Positions 53,276 through 61,886 of a stretch of DNA of 64,000 nt are shown here, in pieces. Position 1 is the first letter of the stretch. Each line of letters starts with the position of its first letter. Where the stretch lies: positions 62,001 to 126,000 of the forward strand of contig NZ_QMDI01000006.1 in assembly GCF_003336755.1 (NCBI RefSeq). The letters run 5' to 3'. The notes beneath the pieces are model-generated. The model was not told the origin of the DNA and did not search any database. It saw only the letters and a program-made list of their open reading frames with translations. The stretch is from Elioraea thermophila (ex Habib et al. 2022) (GTDB lineage Bacteria; Pseudomonadota; Alphaproteobacteria; Acetobacterales; Acetobacteraceae). The translations under genes and the position numbers were made by a program.

Positions 53276-54391
53276 ATGGGTCCCTATCCGCACCACACCC
53301 CGCCCGCGACCATCTCGGACGCCAACCCGATGGGCACGGACGGGTTCGAGTTCGTCGAATACGCCTCGACCGAACCGGAACGGCTGGAAGCCCTGTTCGC
53401 CACCCTGGGCTTCCGCCCCGTCGCGCGGCACCGGTCGAAGAAGGTGACGCTGTGGCGGCAGGGTGAGGTGAACTTCGTCGTCAACGCCGAACCGGAGAGC
53501 TTCGCCCGCCGCTTCGCCGAGGCGCACGGGCCCTGCGCCTGCGCGATGGCCTTCCGCGTGGTGGATGCCGCCCATGCCTACCGCCGGGCGCTCGCCTTGG
53601 GTGCGAAGCCGGCCGAGACCCGGGTGGGGCCGATGGAGCTCAACATCCCCGCCATCGAGGGCATCGGCGGCAGTCAGCTCTATTTCGTCGACCGCTACGG
53701 CGCGCGGGGCTCGATCTGGGACATCGACTTCGTCTGGGAGGGCGACCGCGACCCGAAGCCCGAGGGGGTGGGTCTCTTCTACATCGACCACCTCACCCAC
53801 AACGTCCGCCGCGGCAACATGGACGTGTGGGCCGAGTGGTACCGGCGCCTGTTCAACTTCCGCGAGATCCGTTTCTTCGCCATCGAAGGCAAACTCACGG
53901 GCCTCCTCTCCCGCGCCATGGTCAGCCCGTGCGGCCGCATCCGCATCCCGATCAACGAGAGCGCGGACGATCGGAGCCAGATCGAGGAATTCCTCCGCCA
54001 GTATCGCGGCGAGGGCATCCAGCACGTCGCCTTGGGTGCGCGCGACATCTTCGCCGCCGTCGAGCGGCTTCGCGCGGCGGGCCTCGCCTTCATGCCCGCC
54101 CCGCCCGACACCTACTACGAGAGGGTCGATGCGCGCGTGCCCGGCCACGGCGTGGATGTCGGCCGCCTGCGCCGTTTGGGGATCCTGATCGACGGCGAGG
54201 GCGTGGTGGGTGGCGGGCAGACCAAGGTGCTGCTGCAGATCTTCACCACCACGGTGATCGGCCCGATCTTCTTCGAGCTCATCGAACGCCGCGGCGACGA
54301 GGGCTTCGGCGAAGGCAACTTCCGCGCGCTGTTCGAGTCGATCGAGGAGGACCAAATCCGACGCGGCGTGCTCAAGCCGAAGGCGGCGTGA
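53276..54391 (+). CDS. hppD: 4-hydroxyphenylpyruvate dioxygenase
   Basis: A 371-residue iron enzyme that converts 4-hydroxyphenylpyruvate to homogentisate in tyrosine breakdown. The 2-His-1-Glu iron triad is H172 (FYIDHLTHNV), H250 (EGIQHVALG) and E334 (IFFELIER). The C-terminal gate helix region EGNFRALFESIEEDQIRRG is normal. The start has a GGGAGGACGAC Shine-Dalgarno. The Lrp-type gene across the divergent gap is the likely regulator. Confidence 0.97.
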   Translation: MGPYPHHTPPATISDANPMGTDGFEFVEYASTEPERLEALFATLGFRPVARHRSKKVTLWRQGEVNFVVNAEPESFARRFAEAHGPCACAMAFRVVDAAHAYRRALALGAKPAETRVGPMELNIPAIEGIGGSQLYFVDRYGARGSIWDIDFVWEGDRDPKPEGVGLFYIDHLTHNVRRGNMDVWAEWYRRLFNFREIRFFAIEGKLTGLLSRAMVSPCGRIRIPINESADDRSQIEEFLRQYRGEGIQHVALGARDIFAAVERLRAAGLAFMPAPPDTYYERVDARVPGHGVDVGRLRRLGILIDGEGVVGGGQTKVLLQIFTTTVIGPIFFELIERRGDEGFGEGNFRALFESIEEDQIRRGVLKPKAA

Positions 54392-54499
54392 CGGGCCTCG
54401 GCGCAGCACCGACGCAGACGTTGCCGAGACGCGACGGCACGGACACGTAACGATGCGGCGAGGTCGGCGAAGGGAGCGATCGCCGCACCGACGGCGCTC

Positions 54500-55036
54500 T
54501 CACGCCGCCTTCAGCCGCTCCGCGAAGGCCTGGCGGAACTTCGCCACCTTCGGCGCGATCACCGCCCGGCAGTAGCCGGCGAAAGGGTTCCGCTCGAAAT
54601 AGCGCTGGTGATAGGGCTCGGCCGGCCAGAAGCGCTCGAGCCGCGCCACCTCGGTCACGATCGGCGCCGGCCAGACCCGCCGTGCCTCGAGTTCGGCGAT
54701 CACCGCGCGCGCCGTCCGTTCCTGCTCCCCGTCCTCGGCGAGGATGATCGAACGGTACTGCGGGCCGACATCGGCACCCTGCCGGTCCTTCGTCGTCGGG
54801 TCGTGCACGACGAGGAAGATCGCGCAGAGATCGGCGTAGGGGATCGTTTCGGGGTCGAAGGTGACGCGCACCACCTCGGCATGCCCTGTGGTGCCGCTGC
54901 ACACCTGCTCGTAGGTCGGGTTCGGCACGTGCCCGCCGGCGTAGCCGCACACGACGTCGCTTACCCCCTTGAGGTCGCGGAAGATCGGCTCGAGGCACCA
55001 GAAGCAGCCGCCGCCGAAGGTCGCCGTCGTGCTCAT
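54500..55036 (-). CDS. msrA: Peptide methionine (S)-S-oxide reductase
   Basis: A 178-residue repair enzyme for oxidised methionine. The catalytic motif GGGCFWCLEPIF places the nucleophile at C11. Supporting Glu/Asp region GYAGG, and YHQRYFERNPFAGYC near the C-terminus, are family hallmarks. There is no signal peptide, so it acts in the cytoplasm. Length is normal. Confidence 0.96.
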   Translation of the reverse strand: MSTTATFGGGCFWCLEPIFRDLKGVSDVVCGYAGGHVPNPTYEQVCSGTTGHAEVVRVTFDPETIPYADLCAIFLVVHDPTTKDRQGADVGPQYRSIILAEDGEQERTARAVIAELEARRVWPAPIVTEVARLERFWPAEPYHQRYFERNPFAGYCRAVIAPKVAKFRQAFAERLKAA

Positions 55037-55221
55037 CACACCCTCCCTCGTTCGCGCGCAGCATGTGGCGCGGGGCGAGAGGCGGGCAAGCCGGCGGCTC
55101 AACGAGCCGGCGGAGAACGGCGCCGCGGACCGCGACCTCGCCGAAGGCGTCCGAGCGCCGGGGCAGCGGCTTGGTCGCCGTTCGAGACGAGCCGCGAGGT
55201 AGGTTGTCCCGCCCGAGCGGC

Positions 55222-55938
55222 TCAATCCGCCTGCAAGCGGGCGAGAGCGGCGAGTTCGGCGAGCGAGGAGACGGTGTAGTCGGGCACGACGTGGGCGGGC
55301 GGTGTCGCGCCATGGCCGGAACGGCGCGCGCGGCGGTTCACCCAGCAGCAGGGGATTCCCAAACGGCGGGCGGGCGCGATGTCGTGGAACATCGACTGCG
55401 CGACGTGCAGCCAGCGCTCGACCGTGATCCCGCGCTCGGCGAGGATCGCGCGCGCGGCTTCGAAGTGGGCCGGTGCGGGCTTGTAGGAGCGGACGCGCTC
55501 GGCGGTGACGGTGAAATCGGGCACGGTGCCGATGGCGGCAATCGAACGCGCGAGCGAGGCTTCGTCCACGTTGGAGAGGATGCCCAGCACGAACCGGCCG
55601 TGGAACTGCGCCATCGCGGCGGCCGTGTCGACGAAGGGCGGCCAGTCGCTGATCGAGGCGGCGAAGGCCTTGGCCGCCTCCGCGTCGCGGCGAAGCCCCA
55701 ACCGGTCGCACAGGGCGAGAAAAGTGCGTTCGAGAATGACGGGATAGAGGGCGGAGGGGTCGCGTTCCTGTTCACGATGTTCGAGATCGGCGAACACCTC
55801 GAGGATGTGCGCTTCGGACCAGTCGTGCCCCTGCGCGCGCGCGAGGGGGGCGATGAAGCCGGCGATGCCCTTCTCCCAGTCGATCAGCGTGCCGTAGCAA
55901 TCGAAGGTGAGGGCGGCGAAGCGACGAAGGTCGAGCAT
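55222..55938 (-). CDS. HAD-superfamily hydrolase (haloacid dehalogenase type II-like)
   Basis: A 238-residue HAD protein with catalytic D13 in LTFDCYGTLIDWEKG, motif II LGILSNVDEA, and YKPAPAHFEAA for motif III. HVAQSMFHDIAPARRLG completes motif IV. The closest sequence type is (S)-2-haloacid dehalogenase, although many such genes act on other substrates. ATG 55938 fits the FDCYGT start; an upstream start at 55959 is possible. Confidence 0.87.
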   Translation of the reverse strand: MLDLRRFAALTFDCYGTLIDWEKGIAGFIAPLARAQGHDWSEAHILEVFADLEHREQERDPSALYPVILERTFLALCDRLGLRRDAEAAKAFAASISDWPPFVDTAAAMAQFHGRFVLGILSNVDEASLARSIAAIGTVPDFTVTAERVRSYKPAPAHFEAARAILAERGITVERWLHVAQSMFHDIAPARRLGIPCCWVNRRARRSGHGATPPAHVVPDYTVSSLAELAALARLQAD

Positions 55939-56035
55939 CGGGCGACTCCGCTGGGGCACCCGATGCTAGCGCAAGCGAACAGGGCGCGCCGCCCGCGCGA
56001 CGCGCCCTCGTTCGCTGGCTGCGAATGGACCCCGC

Positions 56036-56899
56036 TTACTGCGGTTCGCTGGTGCCGGAGCCCGAGCCCGGTTCGACGAACTGGCGGCTGTCGATCAGCA
56101 CCGTGACGGTCTTGTTCTGCCGGCAGTTGGTCATGCAGGCGACGTCGGGGGTGTCGGGCCGCTCCTCGAAGATGAAGCCGTCGCGGTTCGGCATGCGCAC
56201 CGCGGCGAGCGTCTTCGCGTCCATCACTGCGTCCTCGGGGATCAACTCGTTCAGATACAGCACGTAGGCGGTGATCGCATAATACTCGTCGATGCTCAGG
56301 CTCTGCGGCGCCTGGTAGGGCATGGCGCGTCGGATGTAGTCGAACACGATCGGCGCCGAAGGCCAGTAACTGCCCACCGTGCGCTTCGGCGTTTCCGTGT
56401 TCAGCGAGCCCTTGCCGCCCATCAGCGCCGGCCAACGATCGAGCCCTTCGCCGAAGTCGCCGTGGCAGACGGCGCAGTGGGCGAGATAGAGCTCCTCGCC
56501 GTCCTTCACGGACCCACGCCCGGGCGGCAGGTTCGATCCGTCGGGACGGATCGCGATGTCCCACCCGGCGATCTGTTCCGGCGTGGCGTCCGTGCCGAGA
56601 CCGAGCGGCTTCGGCAGGGGCGGCAGGCCGGCCGGCTGCGGCCAGGGCTGTTCCCAGGTGTTGCCGCCGGGCGGCGGAACGAACGGCTTGAACTGCTCGA
56701 AGCCGCGCGAGAACGGCACCGCCGCGACCTGCTGCGCGGCCGGTTGCGCCGCTGCCGGCTGGGCCTGCTGCGGCTGGCGCACCTGCTGCTGTTGCTGGGA
56801 CTGCGTCTGCTGGCGCTGCTGCGCCACGACCTGGTCGGCCAGCATCAGGCCCCCGGCAACGGCGATCAGCGCGGCGCCGAGAAGAAGGGTCTTGCGCAT
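56036..56899 (-). CDS. soxD: Sulfite dehydrogenase cytochrome subunit SoxD
   Basis: A 287-residue periplasmic cytochrome c that accepts electrons from SoxC. Signal peptide 1-26 ends VVAQ. A Gln/Pro-rich low-complexity stretch follows (about 27-60). The cytochrome domain has HCAVCHGDFGEG (C142/H146) and YRQ-like segments, with MPYQAPQSL near the axial Met. A C-terminal ACMTNCRQNKTV segment has paired cysteines but not a CxxCH, so only one c-heme is expected here. It lies 13 bases downstream of soxC. Confidence 0.9.
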   Translation of the reverse strand: MRKTLLLGAALIAVAGGLMLADQVVAQQRQQTQSQQQQQVRQPQQAQPAAAQPAAQQVAAVPFSRGFEQFKPFVPPPGGNTWEQPWPQPAGLPPLPKPLGLGTDATPEQIAGWDIAIRPDGSNLPPGRGSVKDGEELYLAHCAVCHGDFGEGLDRWPALMGGKGSLNTETPKRTVGSYWPSAPIVFDYIRRAMPYQAPQSLSIDEYYAITAYVLYLNELIPEDAVMDAKTLAAVRMPNRDGFIFEERPDTPDVACMTNCRQNKTVTVLIDSRQFVEPGSGSGTSEPQ

Positions 56900-56912
56900 C
56901 GGCTCTCTCTCC

Positions 56913-58229
56913 TCAGGCGTCGATCTGCACGTTGACCACCGTGCCGTCCTTCTCGACGAGCCAGGTGTGGATGCGGTTGTTGTGGTAGATGCTCTCCACC
57001 CCGCGCTTGTCGCGCAGCGCGTGGATCGACGGCTGCACCCGTCCGGTCTCGTCGATGGCGCGGGACTGCAGATAGAACGGCCCCGTCCCTTCCCGCCATT
57101 CCCAGGGAATGCGAAAGCGGGTCAGCGCCTTGGAGAGTATGGGTTCCTGCAGTTCGGCGGTGCGCCAGGTGTCGCCGCCATCGACGGAAACGTCGACGCG
57201 CGCGATTTTGCCCAAGCCCGACCACGCGAGCCCTTTGATCTCGACGAAGCCCGGCTTGCCGCGCAGCGGCTTCTCCGGGCAGGGGTAGGTGATGACGGAA
57301 TTCACTTCGTTGATGAAGGTGAACTGGCGCGCTTTGCCGGAAGGCAGGAGATCGGTGTAGGTGCGCGTCTCCGAGCGGTGATACCAGGGCCGATCGCCCA
57401 CTTCGAGGCGGCGAATCCACTTGATCCACACGTTGCCCTCGTAGCCCGGCACGACGAGACGCACGGGGTAGCCTTGCTGCGGGCGCAGCATCTCGCCGTT
57501 CTGGCCCCAGGCGAGGATGCAGTCATCGAGCAGCTTGGCGATGGGGAGGCTGCGCGAGAGGTGTGAGGCATCGCCGCCTTCCGCCAGCACCCAGGAGGCG
57601 TTCGGCTTCAGCCCGGTCTCGGCGAAGATGTGCTTGAGCTGCACGCCCGTCCACTCGCAGCACATCAGCATGCCGTGCGTGTACTGCACGCCGGACATCT
57701 GCGCCCCGCGCCACTCCATGCCACCGTTGGCAGGGCACTCGAGGAAGTGGATGCGGCTGACGGTCGGCATCCGCATCAGGTCCTGCAGGGTGAAGATCTT
57801 CGGCCGATCGACCAGGCCGTGCACCATCAGCCGCCAGTCGTTCGGATCGACGTCCGGATAGCCGCCGTGGTGACGTTCGAAGCAGAGGCCGTTGGGGGTG
57901 ATGATGCCGTGCAGTTCGGCGAGCGGGGTGAACGAGACGGAGCCGATCCGATCCGCCGTCAGCCACGGCACGTAGCGGCGCACGACATGCGCCTCGTGGC
58001 GCGAGGGGTTGCCGTAGGGCTCCTCGATCACGCCGAGGCCCAAGCTGCGGCCCCATTCGGGCAGGTTCGGCGGCAGGTTCTCCGGATTGCCGCCATTGCC
58101 GTTGCCGGCGGCGACGGCGCGTCCGCCTGCGAGAGCCGCTGCCGCCGCGGTGGCGAGCCCTGCACCGGCGCGCAGCACGCCACGCCGTGACGGGGTCGAA
58201 TCGTTCCGCTCCATCTCACTCCCCATCAT
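56913..58229 (-). CDS. soxC: Sulfite dehydrogenase molybdopterin subunit SoxC
   Basis: A 438-residue molybdenum-pterin enzyme of the sulfite oxidase fold. The N-terminus carries a Tat motif SRRGVLRAGAG. The Mo-ligating cysteine is C165 in HFLECPANGG. GVQYTHGMLMCCEWTGV is the active-site block. The C-terminal Ig-like dimerisation domain begins around VDVSVDGGDTWR. In the Sox system SoxCD removes six electrons from the SoxY-bound sulfane sulfur. Two start choices exist (58229 and 58214); both have Shine-Dalgarno support. It lies seven bases past fccB. Confidence 0.95.
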   Translation of the reverse strand: MMGSEMERNDSTPSRRGVLRAGAGLATAAAAALAGGRAVAAGNGNGGNPENLPPNLPEWGRSLGLGVIEEPYGNPSRHEAHVVRRYVPWLTADRIGSVSFTPLAELHGIITPNGLCFERHHGGYPDVDPNDWRLMVHGLVDRPKIFTLQDLMRMPTVSRIHFLECPANGGMEWRGAQMSGVQYTHGMLMCCEWTGVQLKHIFAETGLKPNASWVLAEGGDASHLSRSLPIAKLLDDCILAWGQNGEMLRPQQGYPVRLVVPGYEGNVWIKWIRRLEVGDRPWYHRSETRTYTDLLPSGKARQFTFINEVNSVITYPCPEKPLRGKPGFVEIKGLAWSGLGKIARVDVSVDGGDTWRTAELQEPILSKALTRFRIPWEWREGTGPFYLQSRAIDETGRVQPSIHALRDKRGVESIYHNNRIHTWLVEKDGTVVNVQIDA

Positions 58230-58236
58230 TCGTTCC

Positions 58237-59538
58237 TCAACTCAAACCGAACATCTGCCGTGTCAGCGCCTCGTACCATCCGTCGGCATAGTGCGCTTCG
58301 AGACGGCGGTACTCCTCCTTGCGCTCGCGGCTCATCGTCGCGTTGCGCGGGCTGATGCCGCCCGAATTCGGCACCTCGATGAAACGATCGCCCTCGGCGC
58401 GGAACACGCCGACGATGGAGATGCCGTAGTCGGTGCCGACGTGGCTGTAGCAGGTGTTGAAGTAGACCGGATCGGGCGGCGTCTGCCCGCGATGCAGCGC
58501 CACCGCCGCCGCCACCGCCTGCTTGGCGTGGGTGGAGGCGACGAAGCCCGATTTCGGCATCGGGGCCGCGATCGAGGCGTCGCCGATGACGTGGATCCCC
58601 GGCACGAGCGCGCTTTCGAAGGTCTGCGGCTTCACGGGGCACCAGCCGGTCTGGTTGGCAAGCCCCGTGTCGCGGGCGATCTTGCCGGCCATCTGCGGTG
58701 GGATGACGTTGGCAACGTCGGCCTTCACCGTGTCGCCGAATTCCGTGCGCAGCGTCATCGCGCTTGGGTCGACGCGCACCACGCGGCCGTCGTTGGACGC
58801 ACCCCGCCATTCGATCATGCCGGGATAGAGTTCCTCCCACGCCTCCTGGAACAGCGGCTGCTTGGAGAAGCCGTTCTTCGCATCCAGCGCGAGGATCTTG
58901 GCGCGCGGCTTGGCCTGCTTGAAGTAGTGCGCGACCATGCTGATGCGCTCGTAGGGCCCGGGCGGGCAGCGGAAGGGGTTGTCCGGGATCGCCATCACGA
59001 ACACCCCGCCGTCCGGCATAGCGCGCAACTGGCGCTCCAGCACGGTGATCGGCTGCAGGTAGGGCGCCCAGCCATGCGGCATGCGCTCGGCCGCCCCTTC
59101 CGTGTAGCCCTCGATCGCGCCCCAGCGGAGATCGATTCCTGGGCTCATGACCAGACGATCATAGGCCACGGGCCCACCGTTGCGCAGGCGCACCGTCTTC
59201 GCCGCCGGGTCGACCGCGACCGCCTCGTCGTGCACCACGCGCACCCCGCGCCGAGCCAGCCCGTCGTAGGTGAAGGTGATCTCCTCGATCTTGCGCATGC
59301 CCCCGAGCACGAGGTTGCCGTAGGGGCAGGTGGTGAAGCTGCGCGAACGTTCGATCAGGGTCACGTCGACATCGGGGAACGTGTCGCGCGCGAAACGGGC
59401 AGCGGAGGCACCGCCGAAGCCGCCGCCGATGATGACGAGGCGCATGCGTGCCTGGGCGGACACGCGCGGCGCGGCGAGGGCGACGGGAAGCGCGGCCGCA
59501 GAGGCGAGCAGACCGCGACGGGTCAGGGTATCGGTCAT
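58237..59538 (-). CDS. fccB: Flavocytochrome c sulfide dehydrogenase flavoprotein (FccB/SoxF)
   Basis: A 433-residue FAD enzyme that oxidises sulfide, or supports Sox turnover as SoxF. A Tat-type signal TRRGLLASAAALPVALAAP precedes FAD binding (VIIGGGFGGASAARF, about 34-48). C71 in FTTCPYGNLVLGG corresponds to the covalent FAD attachment position. The redox cysteines are visible in RCPPGPYER and FNTCYSHVG. The gene follows fccA by 14 bases and precedes soxC. Together they form a minus-strand operon fccA-fccB-soxC-soxD. Confidence 0.94.
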   Translation of the reverse strand: MTDTLTRRGLLASAAALPVALAAPRVSAQARMRLVIIGGGFGGASAARFARDTFPDVDVTLIERSRSFTTCPYGNLVLGGMRKIEEITFTYDGLARRGVRVVHDEAVAVDPAAKTVRLRNGGPVAYDRLVMSPGIDLRWGAIEGYTEGAAERMPHGWAPYLQPITVLERQLRAMPDGGVFVMAIPDNPFRCPPGPYERISMVAHYFKQAKPRAKILALDAKNGFSKQPLFQEAWEELYPGMIEWRGASNDGRVVRVDPSAMTLRTEFGDTVKADVANVIPPQMAGKIARDTGLANQTGWCPVKPQTFESALVPGIHVIGDASIAAPMPKSGFVASTHAKQAVAAAVALHRGQTPPDPVYFNTCYSHVGTDYGISIVGVFRAEGDRFIEVPNSGGISPRNATMSRERKEEYRRLEAHYADGWYEALTRQMFGLS

Positions 59539-59552
59539 CGGTCGTCTCCCTC

Positions 59553-59876
59553 TCACTCCGGCTTCGCCCAGCGGATCGCCATCAGCGCGAACTCCTCGTC
59601 GGTGTAGCCGCGCGCGATCCGGTTCATCACGGTCGGGTTGTTCTTGTTTTCGCGGAACGCCTTCATCATGGCGACGAAGTCGGCCCGGTTCATCGTCTGC
59701 GCAATCTTCGGGATGCCGTGCCCGCCCGACCCGTCGCCGCCGTGGCAGCCGACGCAACCGCCGGTGACCAGGGCGATGCGAGCCTGGTCGTTCGCCGCAG
59801 CCGGCAGTCCGGCCAGGAGTGCGGCGGTCGCCGCCAGGGCAGCCATTCGGCCAAGTCGCGCGAGTGTGCTTGGCAT
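59553..59876 (-). CDS. fccA: Monoheme cytochrome c subunit of the FccAB/SoxEF module
   Basis: A 107-residue exported cytochrome. Signal peptide 1-28 ends LPAAA. The heme motif is GGCVGCHGGDG (C41/H45). The remainder, MNRADFVAMMKAFRENKN and ending MAIRWAKPE, is helical. It heads the operon with fccB, and would carry electrons from the flavoprotein. A divergent cytochrome c gene starts about 140 bases away across an operator-like dyad. Confidence 0.88.
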   Translation of the reverse strand: MPSTLARLGRMAALAATAALLAGLPAAANDQARIALVTGGCVGCHGGDGSGGHGIPKIAQTMNRADFVAMMKAFRENKNNPTVMNRIARGYTDEEFALMAIRWAKPE

Positions 59877-59897
59877 CGGTCTCCTCCCCAATTGGTC

Positions 59898-59913
59898 GTC
59901 ACAGTATAGTGAC
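59898..59913. promoter_or_regulatory. Candidate operator dyad in the sox divergent promoter region
   Basis: GTCACAGTATAGTGAC has matching 5-base arms GTCAC/GTGAC around a 6-base centre. It lies 22 bases upstream of fccA and about 100 bases upstream of the divergent cytochrome c gene. The TATAGT inside could double as a -10 element. Regulation by a SoxR-like ArsR repressor is one possibility; no such gene is in the window. Confidence 0.5.
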
Positions 59914-60015
59914 TGCATCGGCAGCGTCCAGCGGTATCTTCGCAGACACGAAGGTGCTGAATGGGCGCGGCCGAACGCCGGGGGAACGTCAACCTCACCC
60001 TAGGGACAGCGCCCG

Positions 60016-60402
60016 ATGAAACTCTCCCTGAGCGTCCTTGTTGCAGCCCTTGCCGTGGCCGCAGCCGCCCATGCCGAAGGTGATCCCGCTGCCGGCCAGC
60101 GGGTGTTCAACCAGTGCCGTGCCTGCCACACCATCGAGGAGGGTGGTCGCAACGGGGTCGGCCCCAACCTGTACGGCGTGGTCGGCCGGAAGGCGGGCCA
60201 GCGCGAGGGCTTCCGCTACTCCGCCAACATGCAGGAGCTCAGCGGCGCCGGCCTGACCTGGACCGAGGACAATCTCCGCAAGTACCTCGCCAACCCGAAG
60301 GATCTCGTGCCGAAGGGCTCGATGGCCTTCGCAGGCCTGCGCAACCCGCAGCAGATCGAGGACGTGATCGCCTTCCTCAAGCAGAACGGCCCGAAGAGCT
60401 GA
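60016..60402 (+). CDS. Class I cytochrome c
   Basis: A 128-residue exported soluble cytochrome c. Signal peptide 1-20 ends AAHA. The heme motif is NQCRACHTIEEGG (C34/H38). GPNLYGVVGRKAG, WTEDNLRKYLANPK, and the axial Met in VPKGSMAFAGL are classic c550/c2 features. It probably shuttles electrons from the Sox enzymes to the cbb3 oxidase. It heads the plus-strand operon with a soxS-like gene 16 bases later. Confidence 0.95.
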   Translation: MKLSLSVLVAALAVAAAAHAEGDPAAGQRVFNQCRACHTIEEGGRNGVGPNLYGVVGRKAGQREGFRYSANMQELSGAGLTWTEDNLRKYLANPKDLVPKGSMAFAGLRNPQQIEDVIAFLKQNGPKS

Positions 60403-60418
60403 GCCGGAAGGGCCGAAC

Positions 60419-60805
60419 ATGAGGATCGGGCGCCGCCATCTCCTCGCCGGGCTCGCCGCCGTCGCTGCCGAACCGGCGTGGGCCGAAGGCGGCGCCAGCC
60501 TCGTGATGCTCGAGCGCCACGACTGCCCCTATTGCCGGCGCTGGCTGCGCGAGGTGGGCCCCGGTTGGGACGCCTCCGACCTCGGGCGCCGGGCTCCCCT
60601 CCGTCGCGTCGACATCGGCCGCGGTCCCTTGCCTCCCGATCTCGCCTTCCTGCGCGGTGCGGTCTTCACGCCCACCTTCGTCCTGGTGAAGGATGGTCGG
60701 GAACTCGGCCGCATCGTCGGCTACCAGGGCGAGGCGCTGTTCTGGCAGGCGGCCGAGGCCCTGGTCGCGAAACTGAACGAACGAACGGAGGAAGCACGGC
60801 AATGA
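60419..60805 (+). CDS. soxS: SoxS-like periplasmic thioredoxin
   Basis: A 128-residue exported thioredoxin-fold protein. A Tat-like leader (RIGRRHLLAGLAAVAAE) leads to the redox motif ERHDCPYCRRWL (C36/C39). The cis-Pro segment is VFTPTFVLVKDG. In Paracoccus, SoxS reactivates SoxY; this protein has the same CPYC motif and size. It overlaps the next gene by four bases. Confidence 0.83.
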   Translation: MRIGRRHLLAGLAAVAAEPAWAEGGASLVMLERHDCPYCRRWLREVGPGWDASDLGRRAPLRRVDIGRGPLPPDLAFLRGAVFTPTFVLVKDGRELGRIVGYQGEALFWQAAEALVAKLNERTEEARQ

Positions 60806-61308
60806 GAAAGACCATGCTCGCGACGGCGGTGCTCGCGGCGGCGATGGCGGCCGGTGAGGAGGCGCGCGCAGCCGCCGACGACTTCACCACCTTCCGGGTG
60901 ATGACGCCCGAACTCGCCCTCGACCTCGCGCTGGCCGCGCTGAAGGACTGCCGCGACCGCGGCTACCAGGTCGCGGTCGCCGTGACGGATCGGTTCGGTC
61001 TCGTCCAGGTCGTGCTGCGCGACCGGCTCGCTGGCCAACACACGCCGGACACCGCGGTCGGCAAGGCGCGCGCCGCGGTGAGCTTCCGCACCGACACGCT
61101 GACGCTGGCCGAGGTGACGGAAGCGGGCCAGCTCAATTCGGGCATCCGTCACCTGCCGGGCTTCGTCTTCCTCGGCGGCGGTGTTCCGGTCGAAGCCGGC
61201 GGCATGATCGTCGGCGGCATCGGCATTTCCGGCGCACCCGGCGGGGCCGAGGACGACGCTTGCGCGAAGGCCGGCATCAAGGCGGTCGAGGACCGGCTGA
61301 TGATGTGA
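60802..61308 (+). CDS. GlcG/HbpS family heme-binding protein
   Basis: A 168-residue exported protein. Signal peptide 1-24. The domain shows ALDLALAALKDCRDRGYQ, VAVAVTDRFGLVQVVLRD, and the terminal GGIGISGAPGGAEDDACAKAG, the canonical GlcG/HbpS pattern. HbpS binds heme in Streptomyces; the role here is unknown. Overlap with soxS (ATGA) shows co-expression with sulfur oxidation genes. Confidence 0.9.
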   Translation: MRKTMLATAVLAAAMAAGEEARAAADDFTTFRVMTPELALDLALAALKDCRDRGYQVAVAVTDRFGLVQVVLRDRLAGQHTPDTAVGKARAAVSFRTDTLTLAEVTEAGQLNSGIRHLPGFVFLGGGVPVEAGGMIVGGIGISGAPGGAEDDACAKAGIKAVEDRLMM

Positions 61309-61344
61309 ATGACGTGATCGGGCGGGCCGGGTGCGCCCCTGGGT

Positions 61345-61803
61345 TCAGGGCTTCAGGTGCACCCAGCCCGAAAGCACCTTCTCGACGATCTCGGGCAGGC
61401 CGTTCTTCACCACCTCGACGCCATCGAGCAGGTCGTCGTGCGGGCGTCCCATGCTCTCGAGCGTGTTGCCACAGGCGATGAAGGTGATGTCGTAGGCCCT
61501 GAGCGAGGCGACGCGTTCGGCCACCTGGCTGTCGCCCTTCAGCACATGGCGCACGCCCGGACCGTAGAGCACGATCGCGAGCTCCACCCGGTCAGGCCCA
61601 TAGAACTCCTGGATGTTGATCACGTTGGAGAACACCGCGTTCGCGCGCGCGGGGTCGGACTCGGCAAGGGAGACGACGATCCGCCGCGGCGCATCCACGC
61701 TCGGCTTGGGGTCGGCGAGTTCGGTCGCGCGCTCACGGGAGGCCGTCGCGGGAGACGCGACCAGCAGGGCGAGAGCGATCAACAACGCGCGCTTCATGGC
61801 CAT
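61345..61803 (-). CDS. Exported DsrE-like protein
   Basis: A 152-residue protein with a signal peptide (1-21, ending ATA). The DsrE-type fold has RIVVSLAESDPARANAVFSN and VELAIVLYGPGVRHVL, and a single cysteine in DITFIACGNTLESMG at the expected position. DsrE-like proteins bind persulfides and carry sulfur. Its sox location supports a role in periplasmic sulfur handling. Start at 61803 or 61797. Confidence 0.87.
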   Translation of the reverse strand: MAMKRALLIALALLVASPATASRERATELADPKPSVDAPRRIVVSLAESDPARANAVFSNVINIQEFYGPDRVELAIVLYGPGVRHVLKGDSQVAERVASLRAYDITFIACGNTLESMGRPHDDLLDGVEVVKNGLPEIVEKVLSGWVHLKP

Positions 61804-61886
61804 CCTCTCATATCCGTGACGGCGGCGGATTGATCCGCGCCGTCTGCCTTGCCATCATTCAACGACAAACACGAAGGGAGGGGTCG

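Noticed and set aside
56036-56200. Second heme in SoxD
   Set aside because: The C-terminal cysteine pair reads CMTNCR, not CxxCH, so a second covalent c-heme is not supported here.
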